Source: Flavobacteriales bacterium
GTDB lineage: Bacteria > Bacteroidota > Bacteroidia > Flavobacteriales_D > Crocinitomicaceae
NCBI GenBank assembly: GCA_947497485.1
Contig: CANMHB010000020.1
Coordinates: 1 to 42,771 of the forward strand
Length of the DNA stretch: 42,771 nucleotides
Direction of reading: 5' to 3'
The position numbers and the translations under genes are program-made. A model generated the notes under the pieces. The model had not been told where the DNA came from. It saw only the letters and a program-made list of their open reading frames with translations, and searched no databases. This document shows positions 17,027 to 25,891 of the stretch, piece after piece (the first letter of the stretch is position 1; every line of letters begins with the position of its first letter).

Positions 17027-18724
17027 TTATTTTATTAAATGCACGAACCCATGACCAACTTTATCATCTTTCGTTTTGTAGTAATAGGTATAAACTCCAT
17101 CAAGGAGCTCTTTCCCTGAATTGTCTTTACCATTCCAATTATTCTGATAATTAGTTGAAGAAAAAACGATATTTCCCCAGCGATTTAAAATTATTACTTC
17201 TGTATTTTGAGGTAAGTTTTCGATTTCAAAGAAATCATTGGCTCCATCCGAATTTGGGGTAATAACATTCGGGAATTCAAAGGGTAAGGATGGGGTCAGT
17301 GTATCTGGACAATCAAACAAGGTTATATTTTGCGTAATCGTATCCGTATAACAATTGAATTCAACAATGGCGGTGATTTGGTAGGAAGCTAAATCAGAAA
17401 ACTCATGAGTTGGATTTATGGATGTTGAGGTATTACTTGCTCCTGAATTTGGGTCTCCGAAATTCCAACTTATTTGATTGATAGCTAAAGATGTTGCAAT
17501 CGAAAATGCGATATTACTTTGCAAACATGAGTCGGGAGAAAAAGTAATGGTTGGACTTGAAAAATTTCGTTCGTGAACGCGCCCAGGTAGACCTAACATG
17601 CACAATCCGTTCAGAGTAACGGCATTACTGGTGTAATCACAAAACGAACTATTTGGTGAGTTGATGGCATCCAAAACATTACTTCCTCCGATAGCCACGT
17701 ACAATTTTCCGTCTTGTCCTTCCTCGATTTGAAAAGTTGGATCGCTCGGTGTGGCAACCAACGTATGTGAGGAGGCAATATTTATGGAGTCATAAGTTGT
17801 TAATTTCAATTGATAGACTGATATGTTGTTGGTATAATAAAACATACTGCCATCCGGTGAAAAACTACATCCGTATTTGCGAATAGGTGAGCCGGGGGTG
17901 TTATCTGTTACTTCCACTGTTATGGGATCAAATAATTGGCCGGTTGCGGCATCAAATGAATAAAAATCGATTAATTTACTATCATCAATAGGCATCGCAA
18001 TTCTGTTACCTGCTCGATTCGCTTTCATCGAACCATAAAATGGCATTCGTGGGTCAAAATTAGAATTAGCGCCTAACAATAACGTTCCCACATTGCTTGA
18101 AACAGGGGTTGGATCTACTCCACAACCATCTACTTTGTAAGCTAAAAATTGATTGCTTTCTTTTTTGTGTACGATTACCCAATAACCTCGAATGGCTTCA
18201 CTTCGCACAACGGTCATTTTTTCAGATAAAAAGTCAGTAAGAAAAATATTTTTTTGAAGTGGATCGACGTCTCCAAGTCCATTGTTGAGCGTCATATCAA
18301 CTACTGTGTATCTGAGTCCGTTATCGAGTTGTGGAACATCGTATTCCAGATCGTCCATCGTGAAAATGTAATATTTAGCTGGGTCTTCCGGGAACGGAAC
18401 AATCACAGGTCCTTGTGTGCATGAAAGAAATGCGCCACCAAATAAGTTAAACCCATTCGGCATGGTTTGATTATTGGCATTCCATACGCTCTGCCCATCT
18501 GTGAAGAATAATAATTGCCCTGAAGTCTCATCTGAAACTGTTGCACATTGCTCAGCACTATAAATTGCCGAAGAAGTCATTCCGTTGGGTTGTGGTCCAG
18601 AAAAATCCACCATACAATTGAAACCAAAATTCCAATAATTGTTTTGCAATTGTCCAAAAACTAAAGACTTTTGAATAATCAAACTAAGTATTACAAATAT
18701 GAATTTCCTTTTATTATTAAGCAT
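17027..18724 (-). CDS. T9SS type B sorted protein with propeller-like region and PKD domain
   Basis: The protein has 565 residues with a signal peptide ending LVFGQ at about residue 25. The architecture matches the 12494-14245 product: NNYWNFGFNC, GQLLFFTDGQSVWNANNQ, YYIFTMDDLEYD, FSPDGSMFYYTN, IEEGQDGKLYVAIGG. A PKD-like domain (ISWNFGDPNSGASN, SYQITAIVEFNCYTD) follows, then the sorting domain FPNVITPNSDGAND, VIILNRWGNIVFSS, GVYTYYYKTKDDK, GHGFVHLIK. It starts five bases after the 18730-21201 gene ends. The two paralogues lie in one run with the 845-residue gene between them, which suggests local duplication. Confidence 0.9.
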   Translation of the reverse strand: MLNNKRKFIFVILSLIIQKSLVFGQLQNNYWNFGFNCMVDFSGPQPNGMTSSAIYSAEQCATVSDETSGQLLFFTDGQSVWNANNQTMPNGFNLFGGAFLSCTQGPVIVPFPEDPAKYYIFTMDDLEYDVPQLDNGLRYTVVDMTLNNGLGDVDPLQKNIFLTDFLSEKMTVVRSEAIRGYWVIVHKKESNQFLAYKVDGCGVDPTPVSSNVGTLLLGANSNFDPRMPFYGSMKANRAGNRIAMPIDDSKLIDFYSFDAATGQLFDPITVEVTDNTPGSPIRKYGCSFSPDGSMFYYTNNISVYQLKLTTYDSINIASSHTLVATPSDPTFQIEEGQDGKLYVAIGGSNVLDAINSPNSSFCDYTSNAVTLNGLCMLGLPGRVHERNFSSPTITFSPDSCLQSNIAFSIATSLAINQISWNFGDPNSGASNTSTSINPTHEFSDLASYQITAIVEFNCYTDTITQNITLFDCPDTLTPSLPFEFPNVITPNSDGANDFFEIENLPQNTEVIILNRWGNIVFSSTNYQNNWNGKDNSGKELLDGVYTYYYKTKDDKVGHGFVHLIK

Positions 18725-18729
18725 GCCAT

Positions 18730-21201
18730 TTATCGTATTAAAGTAACAAAACCATGTCCAACCTTACCTTCTTGGGTTTTAAATTTGTAGGTGTAGACTC
18801 CATCTACTAGTTCATTACCTGAATTATCTTTACCATCCCAATTATTTTGATAATTATCAGACGAAAACACGACATTTCCCCAGCGGTTTAAAATTAGAAC
18901 TTCTGTATTTGCTGGTAAATTTTGTATTTCAAAAACATCATTTGTTCCATCTGAATTTGGGGTAATAACATTTGGGAATTCAAAATTTGGTTGGGGTAAC
19001 GGTGTTACATTTACAACAATAGTATCACTACCACTACATCCATCTGTATCCGTTCCAGTTACAATGTAAATCGTGTTTTGGGATGGTTGAGCAACTGGAT
19101 TTGGACAGTCGTCACAAGTTAAACTTGACGAAGGATTCCAAGTGTAGGTTATTCCACCTGTAACGTTTAATGCAACAGTATCTCCTAAATTAATAGTCGA
19201 TAATTCTGGATTTGCATCAATGGTAATTGAATTACTATTTGCTAATATGATCGTCGTATCAATCGGACAGCCATCAACACTATTTATTGTGATATCATAA
19301 GATCCTGGAGCAAGGTCACAAATACTATCCACAATCATAATTGTAGGAAAAGGCCAATCGTAAAAATACGTTCCAGCAGGAGATGGATCAAAATAAATAC
19401 ATCCGTTGTTGTTTCCACAAGTTGGTTGTATAACCGTTGCGTTCAATTGATATGATACTGTTTCGGTGATTGAAAATGTTTGTGTTGTTGAATTGCCACA
19501 TTCATTTGTAATTGTGCAAGTGTAATTTCCAGCAGATAAACCTGTCGCAGTTGCATTTGAACCGCCACTAGGAGACCACGAATACGTGAATGAAGTTCCA
19601 CCTGAAGGAACAACAGTCGCAGATCCATCTGAACCACCGTTACAAGTAACATTGATTTGACTTGATGTGGCCGTTACTGTAGGACAGGGATTATTATTAG
19701 GAGGAAGAATACAGCAGTTTCCACCAGCTGAAACGTTAAGTGTTTCATTTACCCAACAAGCATATTGAGTTTGATGATATAGGAGTGTTCCTGAGGTAGC
19801 GTTTTGAAAATAATAAACAATCTCATCAGGGGTATTTGCACCGCCTAGTGGAGTTAAAGTATCACAGCTGTAGCCGCAATACATTAATCCGCCCCACGGA
19901 CCAGAACCGTTTCCATGTGCAGGAGTATATCCGACAGATGGTGGATTCATCGGTGGACTGATTGTCACAATTCCTGCAAGAACACCTGTGATAGAAGTTG
20001 TAAAGTTACCGAGTCCACAATTGTTATTATTTTGATTGGAGTTCATTCCAGCATAAATAACCTGAGTGATATTTCCTACAAATGGTCCGGTGAAATTAAC
20101 TTGAATGGGCTCGTAGGTGCAAATTCCTACTTTTAGATTTGGAATATTTTGGTCCACATTTATGGTTAAAATACCCCCATCGTAATTTGAATAAATCACT
20201 AAATTGCCATTGGGGTCGCAGGTGTTTCCACATGGAATATCTACTAAAATTATTGAGGTATCAATTGAGCAACCGACCGAATTTGTTATCGTTATATCAT
20301 AAGTTCCTGGACTTAAACCAGTTTGACTGCTCACTGTCGAACTCGAAGGAAAAGGCCATGAGTAAAAATAGGTGCTTGCAGGTGTGGGAGAAAATGAGAT
20401 CGATCCGTCATTATTTCCACATGAAGGTTGCACAATAGTCGCATTGAGGTCAAAAGCAGAAGACGTTAAACACGTGCCATTGCAGTTATTGATAGTTGGA
20501 GCAGAGTTTGTTGTCCACGTAGCGCCACCATCCGTAGTTCGCTCAATTACGGTACCCATGCTTGGCGCTTGACCAGCATAACTCACTATGGACAAAGGAA
20601 GTGTTGATGGACCTGCGAGACTCGTTAGAGCTGAGCATCCTGTTGGGTTAGTTATTTTTGTAGGAGCGTTAACAAGAGCGTCATAAGTGGGATTGTTCCA
20701 TCGATTTGCGGCATTTGCAACAAGAGTCCAGTATACAACATCAACTGGTGCGCCCGTGCTATTGTAAAGAGCGATATACGAATCTAGATTATCTAAGTAC
20801 CAACGTGAACCTCCTGTTATAATATTTCCAGTCGTTGATGAAGGGCAAAGTGATGCCAAGTTTATTGTTGCACCAGAGGCAGGTCCTCCAACACTAAGGA
20901 ATCCTAGCGGAGGTATAGTTGTTCCAGCTGGGAATCTAATAGAACCTTCTGATGATGCAGAAATCCCATTGAATGGTGTGGCGAGAATCCAACAGCTAAT
21001 ATCTACAGCATTACAAGGGTCTGAATTGTATAATTCAATGTATTCGTTTCCTTGTGTTGGCTGAGTGCAACTGAAAAGAGTTTGAAAAACAGAACTCGTT
21101 GCATCAGTTCCTGGCTTAACCATTACTTCATTGATGACAACTTGTGAAAATGTAAAATGTATTTGAAAAAAAAGGATGGTAGAATAAAGTAATTTTTTCA
21201 T
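18730..21201 (-). CDS. T9SS type B sorted protein with lamin-tail and SprB-like repeats
   Basis: I start at ATG 21201, giving MKKLLYSTILFFQIHFTFSQ; an upstream ATG at 21234 would add eleven residues before the signal peptide. A lamin-tail domain covers about residues 21-190 (VVINEVMVKPG, EYIELYNSDPCNAVDISCW). SprB-type repeats follow: PSCGNNDGSISFSPTPAST with GTYDITITNSVGC, VTCNGGSDGSATVVPSGG with GLSAGNYTCTITN, and PTCGNNNGCIYFDPSPAGT. A block beginning VIYSNYDGGILTINVDQ is shared with the gene at the left edge. The type B domain ends it: FPNVITPNSDGTND, LILNRWGNVVFSS, GHGFVTLIR. SprB repeats are known from the flavobacterial gliding adhesin SprB, so a surface adhesin role is plausible. It is the first gene of the long run down to 8977. 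Confidence 0.88.
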   Translation of the reverse strand: MKKLLYSTILFFQIHFTFSQVVINEVMVKPGTDATSSVFQTLFSCTQPTQGNEYIELYNSDPCNAVDISCWILATPFNGISASSEGSIRFPAGTTIPPLGFLSVGGPASGATINLASLCPSSTTGNIITGGSRWYLDNLDSYIALYNSTGAPVDVVYWTLVANAANRWNNPTYDALVNAPTKITNPTGCSALTSLAGPSTLPLSIVSYAGQAPSMGTVIERTTDGGATWTTNSAPTINNCNGTCLTSSAFDLNATIVQPSCGNNDGSISFSPTPASTYFYSWPFPSSSTVSSQTGLSPGTYDITITNSVGCSIDTSIILVDIPCGNTCDPNGNLVIYSNYDGGILTINVDQNIPNLKVGICTYEPIQVNFTGPFVGNITQVIYAGMNSNQNNNNCGLGNFTTSITGVLAGIVTISPPMNPPSVGYTPAHGNGSGPWGGLMYCGYSCDTLTPLGGANTPDEIVYYFQNATSGTLLYHQTQYACWVNETLNVSAGGNCCILPPNNNPCPTVTATSSQINVTCNGGSDGSATVVPSGGTSFTYSWSPSGGSNATATGLSAGNYTCTITNECGNSTTQTFSITETVSYQLNATVIQPTCGNNNGCIYFDPSPAGTYFYDWPFPTIMIVDSICDLAPGSYDITINSVDGCPIDTTIILANSNSITIDANPELSTINLGDTVALNVTGGITYTWNPSSSLTCDDCPNPVAQPSQNTIYIVTGTDTDGCSGSDTIVVNVTPLPQPNFEFPNVITPNSDGTNDVFEIQNLPANTEVLILNRWGNVVFSSDNYQNNWDGKDNSGNELVDGVYTYKFKTQEGKVGHGFVTLIR

Positions 21202-21389
21202 TGTTATTGGTTTAGCGTAATAATACATAAACAAGCTCCAGAATTAAAAAAGAGGTTTTTTACTCCGCTTATAGACGAATTCTGCGAATAGTAATAAGGT
21301 ATGGTTGGGGAATAGCAACGTAACATTTGAAATGAAACAAGAACGAAAAGTAAATTTTTAATATTCATTGAACAGTTTTATTTTTCTAA

Positions 21390-22910
21390 TTACTCTTTCA
21401 CAATTCGATATACTTGATCTTCATTCTGTTCAGCCTTGAATAAATACATCCCGCTGGAAATGAAAGTAAAATGAATTACCTCATTTTCTGATGTGAATTT
21501 TCCAGATAATATTTTCTTTCCTTGCATATCGGTAACAATGTAATCAGATCCAACAAGTTTATTAGAAATAGATACATTCAGATAATCATTAACAACATTT
21601 GGATAAAGGCTAATTCCTTTTTTTGAATTTTCAGCACTATTTTCAAACAACGATGCTTGCAGGTCACCTCGATAGGCTCGAATATCATTGCCTACGCCAC
21701 ACACAACAAGTGTTCCATCCCAGCCAATTAACGGACCCCCGATATAGACATTTGTAATAGGAGTTTGCCAACGCAGCGTTAAGTCGGCATTGAATGAGAA
21801 AAAAGCCCCATCTGAAAAGCCACCATTGGTTACATTAACAATGCCAGCGGCATCAATGGTCATTCGAGGATAAGACGCATTTCCGTACAAAATAACTTGT
21901 GAGCTGTCTGTAATAGTTCCAGTTATGGGATCAATTCGAATCACTTTTCCGCTTCGGCTGCAGGAGTAAACAGATCCATCCAGTCCAATTCCAGAAGACG
22001 AGAAAGGAATGTAATGAATGGGAACACTCCAGTTTTGAGTAAATCCTGCGCCGTTATCCGTAAACGAATACAGTGAATCTGTTATCGGATTATTTTGAGA
22101 TCTTGGGAGGTAAATTGTGCCGTCATTTCCTAAAAATAGTGCTTGCTGCTGAACAAGACCATTGTCAATAGCCTCTGTTTTGTACAAAAGTTGGCCATCT
22201 GATGTATCGAAAGCTGCGACTTTTAACTGAGTAAGGTCATTGATGATTCCATAAATTTTAGAGCCGTAAACAGCTAACTCAGCTCCGTCTCCGTATGCGA
22301 GTCTATAAGTCTGCCAAACAGTTGCCCCATCAACTTTATTTAAACGCATTACGGAATTAATATTCCCAACAATCAAATCTCCATTTTCCAAAAAATTAAG
22401 ACCTTCCACCGAACTTTCATCAATCAAGCTGTCAGATTTCCAGATCACCGAACCATCTGCTGCATCCAGAGCATATAAATACGCAGCATTGCTATTTCCA
22501 GAACGTGATGCGTAAACCACGCCATTTCTAATTGCGGATATGCGATTACGCCAGTCTAAGTTTGGAAAATCTACCGGTAAATTCTTTGTCCAAAGCGTAT
22601 CTCCATTTCGAATATCCATCATAACAATTCTACTACCATTTAAAACGTCACTTGTATTGCTTATTCTCACTGTCGCAAGATAAATGCTATCGCTAACTGG
22701 CGATCGAGCAATGGTTGACGGCATACCTCCCGACCAAAGCAGATTTTCACCAGTTGGACCATATTCATTTGAAGATCCATTTCTATAGGAATTCCCACCC
22801 GTCGAAACAGACCAGTTTTGAGCAGATGTGTTTAAACTCGTTAAAAATCCGAATAAAAGAATTCCGTTTCTAATAATTGAGTCCACACTATTTCTGAAAT
22901 CGATTACCAT
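21390..22910 (-). CDS. PQQ-like beta-propeller protein with T9SS type A sorting domain
   Basis: The protein has 506 residues. The N-terminus (IRNGILLFGFLTSLNTSAQ) is a signal peptide at the end of a somewhat long n-region. Propeller blades resemble the PQQ-like WD40 family: IVMMDIRNGDTLWTKNL, AYLYALDAADGSVIWKSD, VMRLNKVDGATVWQT, KVAAFDTSDGQLLYKTE, GTIYLPRSQ, VIRIDPITGTI, ADLTLRWQTPI. The sorting domain is type A: LYPNVVNDYLNVSI, YIVTDMQGKKILSG, SGMYLFKAE, ending YRIVKE. It lies 29 bases after the FISUMP gene and may be cotranscribed. No cofactor site is evident, so a binding or scaffold role is more likely than a dehydrogenase. Confidence 0.87.
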   Translation of the reverse strand: MVIDFRNSVDSIIRNGILLFGFLTSLNTSAQNWSVSTGGNSYRNGSSNEYGPTGENLLWSGGMPSTIARSPVSDSIYLATVRISNTSDVLNGSRIVMMDIRNGDTLWTKNLPVDFPNLDWRNRISAIRNGVVYASRSGNSNAAYLYALDAADGSVIWKSDSLIDESSVEGLNFLENGDLIVGNINSVMRLNKVDGATVWQTYRLAYGDGAELAVYGSKIYGIINDLTQLKVAAFDTSDGQLLYKTEAIDNGLVQQQALFLGNDGTIYLPRSQNNPITDSLYSFTDNGAGFTQNWSVPIHYIPFSSSGIGLDGSVYSCSRSGKVIRIDPITGTITDSSQVILYGNASYPRMTIDAAGIVNVTNGGFSDGAFFSFNADLTLRWQTPITNVYIGGPLIGWDGTLVVCGVGNDIRAYRGDLQASLFENSAENSKKGISLYPNVVNDYLNVSISNKLVGSDYIVTDMQGKKILSGKFTSENEVIHFTFISSGMYLFKAEQNEDQVYRIVKE

Positions 22911-22939
22911 AATACAATTCGTCTTAAATTACTTAATAG

Positions 22940-23851
22940 TTATTCTTTTATGAATTTGTGTGTCACAATTCCTTTGTCTGTAAGAGCATTTAGGATGTAA
23001 ACTCCGCTTGCGAGATCTAATACATCAATGTCTGTTTTATTGTTTATTAACTTAAAGCTTTTTATTTTTTTCCCTTCGATACTATAGATTTCTATTTCTA
23101 TATTTTGTTTTGATTCAATTGTAATTACGTTTTTGGCAGGGTTTGGATAAACCATAATTGGCAATTGATCCTGATTTTCCATTATGGAAGAAGTTTCTTC
23201 TTTCAAACAGCGGATTGGTAGACCAGTTAGTTTATGGCTTTCACTGGTTAAACAAGATTCTGAATCAAAACCAACCAACATGATAGAAGCGTTAAGTGCA
23301 TCTATTGAAGTAGATGACCATTGATAGGCCATATATGTTAAGTTTTCATAGGACCCATTGTTGTGCGCTCTCCATCCTGATGGCAATAAAGTAAATCCAC
23401 TTGAGTTAGTTGCCCCTGTGTTTGGATCTATCCAATGAGCAAGACCTGCTTCTTTAAGTTTTCCTCCAGCCACAGCATTACCTCCAAGAAAATCAATGAG
23501 TGCTTCCCATTCTAAAATGGATGGTACATGGTAACCCGCGGGACATACATTTCTAATGTCATTCAACACATGCCAATTGTATAAATTACCATATTCATTT
23601 GCCAGTAGATTATCATCCTGATAAAAACAGTAGGCAGCTTCGGTTTGAGTTGACCACAACGTGTTATCCGTAATCAAAGGAATTGGATCCTGATTATTGA
23701 ATTTTGTGGTTCTCAGATTTTCTGCCAACCAGATTTGATTTCCGATAGAAATGGTATTATAAGTGTTTCCATCAACATCAGAAACAGGTTGACTAAATGC
23801 TGTAATCGAAGCGAACAAGCAGAGGTTTATTAATAAAGTGTGTTTTTTCAT
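22940..23851 (-). CDS. FISUMP-domain protein with T9SS type A sorting domain
   Basis: The protein has 303 residues with a signal peptide ending SITAFSQ. Residues 22-215 carry the FISUMP pattern (Fibrobacter succinogenes major paralogous domain): VSDVDGNTYNTISIGNQIWL, AENLRTTKFNN, YGNLYNWHVLND, VCPAGYHVPSILEWEAL, FTLLPSGWR, WSSTSIDA, and GLPIRCLKE. The tail is type A: VYPNPAKNVITIES, IEIYSIEGKKIKSF, LASGVYILNA, ending THKFIKE. FISUMP domains are secreted, of unknown function. A second FISUMP domain is fused to a protease domain at 31423. The preceding fragment ends nine bases upstream. Confidence 0.88.
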   Translation of the reverse strand: MKKHTLLINLCLFASITAFSQPVSDVDGNTYNTISIGNQIWLAENLRTTKFNNQDPIPLITDNTLWSTQTEAAYCFYQDDNLLANEYGNLYNWHVLNDIRNVCPAGYHVPSILEWEALIDFLGGNAVAGGKLKEAGLAHWIDPNTGATNSSGFTLLPSGWRAHNNGSYENLTYMAYQWSSTSIDALNASIMLVGFDSESCLTSESHKLTGLPIRCLKEETSSIMENQDQLPIMVYPNPAKNVITIESKQNIEIEIYSIEGKKIKSFKLINNKTDIDVLDLASGVYILNALTDKGIVTHKFIKE

Positions 23852-23860
23852 TTGTTGTTT

Positions 23861-24082
23861 TTAATCGTTAATATTATTGATTTCAGATTGGGTGTAAATG
23901 AATTGGAATTTTTCGTATGCTGCATCATTGAAAAACAAGTTGTTAACTCCAGAATTTGAAGGTAAATGAGAGTAATGCTGAGGAACTGTCTGTGAACTTA
24001 AATTAGATTGAAAAAACAGAAGTAAATAAGACAAAAAAAAGTAGTATTGCGATGACTTGATAATTATTGGAATTACTCTCAT
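23861..24082 (-). CDS. Short secreted protein or truncated N-terminal fragment
   Basis: The protein has 73 residues with a signal peptide of about 31 residues (MRVIPIIIKSSQYYFFLSYL ... LSSQ). The mature part contains YEKFQFIYTQSEINN. This resembles QQYLYTASELISAG in the domain inserted into the CotH protein at 27992-31003, so it may be the start of a larger exported protein that lost its remainder. Nine bases separate it from the FISUMP gene. It could still be a genuine small exported peptide. Confidence 0.5.
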   Translation of the reverse strand: MRVIPIIIKSSQYYFFLSYLLLFFQSNLSSQTVPQHYSHLPSNSGVNNLFFNDAAYEKFQFIYTQSEINNIND

Positions 24083-24188
24083 TTAATTTCCTCTATACTA
24101 GTTTGTCCAATGTCATATTTTTAAATACCAACACTAACAAAATTAAGTATTAGTTTAGGGAATATTTTACCTATTTAAACAATTAGTC

Positions 24189-24196
24189 TATATTTG
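24189..24196 (+). promoter_or_regulatory. Candidate -7 box (TATATTTG) for the 24231 gene
   Basis: TATATTTG matches TAnnTTTG and lies 34 bases before the ATG. Twenty bases upstream is TTTT (24165-24168), one base from the -33 TTTG. The plus-strand gene diverges here from the minus-strand run. Confidence 0.45.
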
Positions 24197-24230
24197 TATA
24201 ACATATTTAATTACAATATAATAACTAATA

Positions 24231-25715
24231 ATGTTAAGTCAAATATCCTTATTTGAACTCATAAAAACACTCGATATACACGAAAAGCGGTATCTTATGA
24301 GTAAAGGAAAAAAGAGTGGGGATGATCATACAGCATATACGGAAATGTTGGATTCAATTTACCGCATGAAAGAATACGATAAAAACGAATTAATAGAAGT
24401 TTTTTCAAAAGTTTCTAAATCCAAAAAATTGGATGTCAAAAAGCATTATCTCTATTATTGGATTCTTAATCAATTGAATGAATATCATAGGAATAGCTAC
24501 GATTCACAAAGAAATATTCAAAACATACAATTGTTACTTGATCGTTCTTTGATAAGACATGCGCAAGATTTGATTTCAGTTACAAAAAAAGGAATTATTA
24601 ATTCAGAAAATCACCTTGATATCCTGAGTTTATTAGAGAAGGAATTACTCCTAAACAAATACCTTAATGAGTCAGATTCGCTTAATATCATGGAAGAAAT
24701 TGACGATTTTTCAAATCAATATAGAGATTTAAAATACCTTGAATTCTTAAAACTCAAGTTTAGAAAGATACTTGATTTCAATATGTTTACAAGAAATGAA
24801 GTGGTTGAGAGTGAAATCAACAATTTGTTCAGGGGGAAAATTGATAAATTGAAAATTTCGCCCGATGCTTTTCTATTGAATTTTAATTATAACCTTCTAT
24901 TTTATTGGAAATTTGGTTCAGAAAATAATTGGACGAAGGCATACAAATACGCACTTAAAAACTATAAATTACTGGAAGAAAATCACGAAAAGATCAATCA
25001 ATTTCCGGAATACGCGATCCATATTTTATATAATTTGCTGAACGTTGCCAGTTTTACAGGAAAAGAAATTTACAGGGTAGCATTAAAAAAATTGAAAGCT
25101 ACAATTCTAACGATACAAAACAAACGGATTAAACTCGATGGTCTTCTTTACTTACACCTTTCGAACTTAATTCATTTAAATCGGAATAAATCGAAGTTAC
25201 TTGAATCGAAATCAGTTGAAGATGCAGAAAAATTCATCGAGAGGAATAAACAAAATTTTTCTCATATTCGAATGAATCATTTTTATTTTGACCTAGCTAA
25301 ATCATACTATTATCGAAACGATTTTAAGAAGTCATTTTCAATTTTGAATGAAATGTATCAGAATTTTTATTCGAAAGATTATACGATTGACTTCAATACA
25401 CATTCACGATATTTATATTGTTTGGTTTGCTATGAACTTGGTGAATATGAACTTTTGCGATCAACAGCAAAATCCATTAAGGATTTCATGGAGAGAAATG
25501 GAATTTTATTCAAATTTGAAAAACGAATGATTCGATTCATTATGAATGACTTGCCCATTTTTTTAGAAAAACCAGTTGAAACTAGAAGAAAAAAAATAGA
25601 AAAACTCAAAAGTGATATTACGTTGATCTTTGAGTCTAATTACGAAAAAAAAGTATTAAACTATTTCGATTATTATTTTTGGATTGATTCACAGGCAGTA
25701 CGTTTCAATAAATAA
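24231..25715 (+). CDS. Unrecognised helical-repeat protein, cytoplasmic
   Basis: The protein has 494 residues, no signal peptide and no membrane segment, and is very rich in lysine, leucine, isoleucine and tyrosine. It appears almost all helical. The opening MLSQISLFELIKTLDIHEKR recalls a group of uncharacterised Bacteroidota proteins that begin with LFxLIxSLxxxEKRYF. This is from memory and is not a firm assignment. Segments such as HFYFDLAKSYYYRNDFKKSF and YLYCLVCYELGEYELL look like degenerate tetratricopeptide repeats. It stands alone on the plus strand between two minus-strand blocks with its own candidate promoter. Its 3' end abuts a hydrolase remnant. Confidence 0.75.
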   Translation: MLSQISLFELIKTLDIHEKRYLMSKGKKSGDDHTAYTEMLDSIYRMKEYDKNELIEVFSKVSKSKKLDVKKHYLYYWILNQLNEYHRNSYDSQRNIQNIQLLLDRSLIRHAQDLISVTKKGIINSENHLDILSLLEKELLLNKYLNESDSLNIMEEIDDFSNQYRDLKYLEFLKLKFRKILDFNMFTRNEVVESEINNLFRGKIDKLKISPDAFLLNFNYNLLFYWKFGSENNWTKAYKYALKNYKLLEENHEKINQFPEYAIHILYNLLNVASFTGKEIYRVALKKLKATILTIQNKRIKLDGLLYLHLSNLIHLNRNKSKLLESKSVEDAEKFIERNKQNFSHIRMNHFYFDLAKSYYYRNDFKKSFSILNEMYQNFYSKDYTIDFNTHSRYLYCLVCYELGEYELLRSTAKSIKDFMERNGILFKFEKRMIRFIMNDLPIFLEKPVETRRKKIEKLKSDITLIFESNYEKKVLNYFDYYFWIDSQAVRFNK

Positions 25716-25718
25716 CTT

Positions 25719-25871
25719 TTAATGTCTATTTGGTTCTACAAGCAACCAAATCAAATCCATAACCTTTAACGGCTCTTCCAACGGACTAATATGACCACCA
25801 TCAACGAGTATGGTTTGAATTTTTGGATCTTCGCTGAAAATTCGTATTTGATTTTGGTAATTACTGGAAAG
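25719..25871 (-). pseudogene. C-terminal remnant of an alpha/beta hydrolase
   Basis: Reading the minus strand in one frame gives SSNYQNQIRIFSED, then IQTILVDGGHISPLEEP and VMDLIWLLVE before a stop at 25719. The GGHISPLEEP block is the region around the catalytic histidine at the end of many alpha/beta hydrolases. No start codon, nucleophile elbow or acid region is found upstream; the frame gives way to the 25892-26485 gene. It is therefore a gene relic, just past the stop of the convergent 24231-25715 gene. Confidence 0.6.
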
Positions 25872-25891
25872 TTATTGTTTCCTAAATTATG

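Noticed and set aside
21202..21234. Longer N-terminus (MFMYYYAKPIT) for the lamin-tail/SprB protein
   Set aside because: The internal ATG at 21201 gives a standard signal peptide MKKLLYSTI; the extension would put extra residues before it.
21247..21262. AAAAAAGAGGTTTTTT as a terminator for the PQQ-type gene or a promoter element
   Set aside because: The stem has only A-T pairs and stands upstream of, not after, the nearest minus-strand gene start. No function is supported.
23861..24082. Bacteriocin or signalling peptide
   Set aside because: There is no double-glycine leader, cysteine pattern or modification gene nearby. Similarity to part of the CotH protein insert makes a truncated cargo fragment more likely.
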